Shown piece by piece: positions 62,783-64,000 of a stretch of DNA of 64,000 nt (the stretch's first letter is position 1; each line of letters opens with the position of its first letter). The DNA is from Rotaria socialis (lineage: Eukaryota > Rotifera > Eurotatoria > Philodinida > Philodinidae). The DNA lies in assembly GCA_905331475.1 (NCBI GenBank), contig CAJNYU010001875.1:124001-188000 (forward strand). Direction: 5' to 3'. Below the pieces are notes generated by a model that saw nothing but the letters and a program-made list of their open reading frames with translations, was not told the origin of the DNA and ran no database searches. A program made the translations under genes and the position numbers.

Positions 62783-64000
62783 ATGGATGAAGAGTATGAT
62801 GTTATCCTATTGGGCACTGGTTTAAAGGTACGAAATAATAATTACCGAAAGAATGTATCGTGTTGTACTAATATAAAATTTTTCTATTACAGGAATGTGT
62901 TCTAGCAGGCTTACTTGGTGTAGCTGGAAAAAAAATTTTACATATGGATCGTAACAAATATTACGGTGGTGAGTCAGCATCTATGACACCATTGGAAGAC
63001 GTAAGGAGAGAATTCTATGAATTGCTTATTCTATCTATTTTGCTTTTTTAAGCTTTATTCTAAATTTAATATGTCACCACCACCAACGGATACAGGACGT
63101 GGTCGTGATTGGAATGTTGATTTAATTCCAAAATTTCTTATGGCTAATGGTAAAACGAATAAAAACAAACATAAATAAGGCTGTTTTTTTAAATATTTGT
63201 TCTTCTGTTGCTTTTATCAAAGGTCTTTTGGTGAAATTATTAATTCATACAGGTGTAACACGCTATCTAGAATTCAAGTGTATTGAAGGTAGTTATGTAT
63301 ACAAAGGACAAAAAATTCATAAAGTTCCGGCTGATGAACGTGAGGCACTCTCGTCTTGTAAGATTACAAATAAATCCCAACAGAGCATGCAGTACTAAAA
63401 GTAAATGTTTTGTTTTTTATTCTAGCACTCATGGGTCTTTTTGAAAAACGTCGCTTTCGTAATTTACTTGTATGGATCAATGATTATGATGAAAAAGATC
63501 CTAAGACATATAAAGATGTACCACCTAATACACGTATGATTGATGCATTTAAAAAATTTGGTCTCGATCAAGATACAATTGATTTTACTGGTCATGCATT
63601 AGCACTTCACAGCGACGATGAGTAAGTCAATAGTAGAAACGACTAACAAAAACATTCGTCTTCAATCGAATTCAATTGTTTTAGTTATTTGGAAAAACCA
63701 GCTCTTGAAACAATTAAACGAATTAAACTATATAGCGAATCGCTGGCGCGTTATGGTAAATCACCTTATCTTTATCCACTTTATGGCCTTGGTGAATTAC
63801 CACAAGGTTTTGCACGGTAAGTAAACATAAAAGAATACCTTGAACTAGTCATCTCGTTTTCGGTTCGATGAAAAAAGACTTCACAATAGATAACACTTAT
63901 CCTTATGGATTTACCATTGTTTTTCATAGAAGAAATCATTTTCATAACATTATCCGAGTCTTGGTATCCTATGAAAGTATTAGTTTCAAAAAGAAGAACA
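62783..64000 (+). CDS. GDI: Rab GDP-dissociation inhibitor (5' part, cut by window end)
   Basis: Extracts prenylated GDP-bound Rab proteins from membranes and returns them to donor membranes. Six exons are visible: 62783-62827, 62893-63000, 63053-63149, 63223-63357, 63426-63621 and 63685-63816. The last is followed by an intron running to the edge. The sequence follows GDI closely: [104 protein letters not shown] and [13 protein letters not shown]. The nucleotide-fold glycines and the Rab-binding platform residues ([15 protein letters not shown]) are present. Introns are about 51-74 nt. Roughly the last half of the protein lies outside the window. Confidence 0.95.

Overview
This window looks like genomic DNA from a small invertebrate with compact genes, most likely a bdelloid rotifer (Rotaria/Adineta type). 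The evidence is an AT-rich sequence, animal-type genes, mostly 45-65 nt GT-AG introns, remnants of kinesin-light-chain-like TPR and F-box-like genes of the sort expanded in bdelloids, and many small non-autonomous DNA transposons. The organism call is inference. There is one 73-base assembly gap (38783-38855) and two single Ns (27076, 39185). I assembled the genes exon by exon; each full model listed here as CDS closes to an exact multiple of three with family motifs continuous across junctions.

Left part (1-13.7 kb): a secreted TPR-type protein gene (1763-3989, -) with a broken tandem copy (1-800, -); an ADP-ribosylglycohydrolase (4681-7154, -); an F-box/LRR-like pseudogene (7870-8560, +); and a kinesin-light-chain-like TPR pseudogene split by a 1.19-kb hAT element with an exact 8-bp target duplication (8870-10290, -). 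Then come a foldback element and a type II membrane protein joining an EGF-like module to a SAM methyltransferase (11828-13407, +).

Middle (14-30 kb): the GDP-fucose transporter SLC35C1 (14036-15718, -), the lipase-like SERAC1 (18210-22288, -), a PRDM9-like SET methyltransferase without zinc fingers and with a predicted 7-nt exon (22988-24005, +), and a small Ly6/uPAR-type GPI-anchored protein in four short exons (24869-25382, -). After that the sequence is mostly mobile-element debris (MULE-like and hAT-like MITEs) with one orphan coding-looking fragment.

30-45 kb is a gene-poor block with several long inverted-repeat elements, a tandem/dispersed repeat cluster around the assembly gap, and CT/TA microsatellites.

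Right part (45-64 kb): a biogenic-amine (dopamine D1/octopamine-like) GPCR (45034-47800, +); convergent with it, a 756-residue proline-rich disordered protein of unknown function (48300-53765, -) whose largest intron carries an inverted repeat with coding-like arms; peptide O-xylosyltransferase (55221-59643, -); and the start of Rab GDP-dissociation inhibitor (62783 to window end, +). Several genes act in the secretory pathway (SLC35C1 for GDP-fucose import to the Golgi, XYLT for proteoglycan initiation, GDI for Rab recycling), but they are separate genes with no sign of joint regulation.
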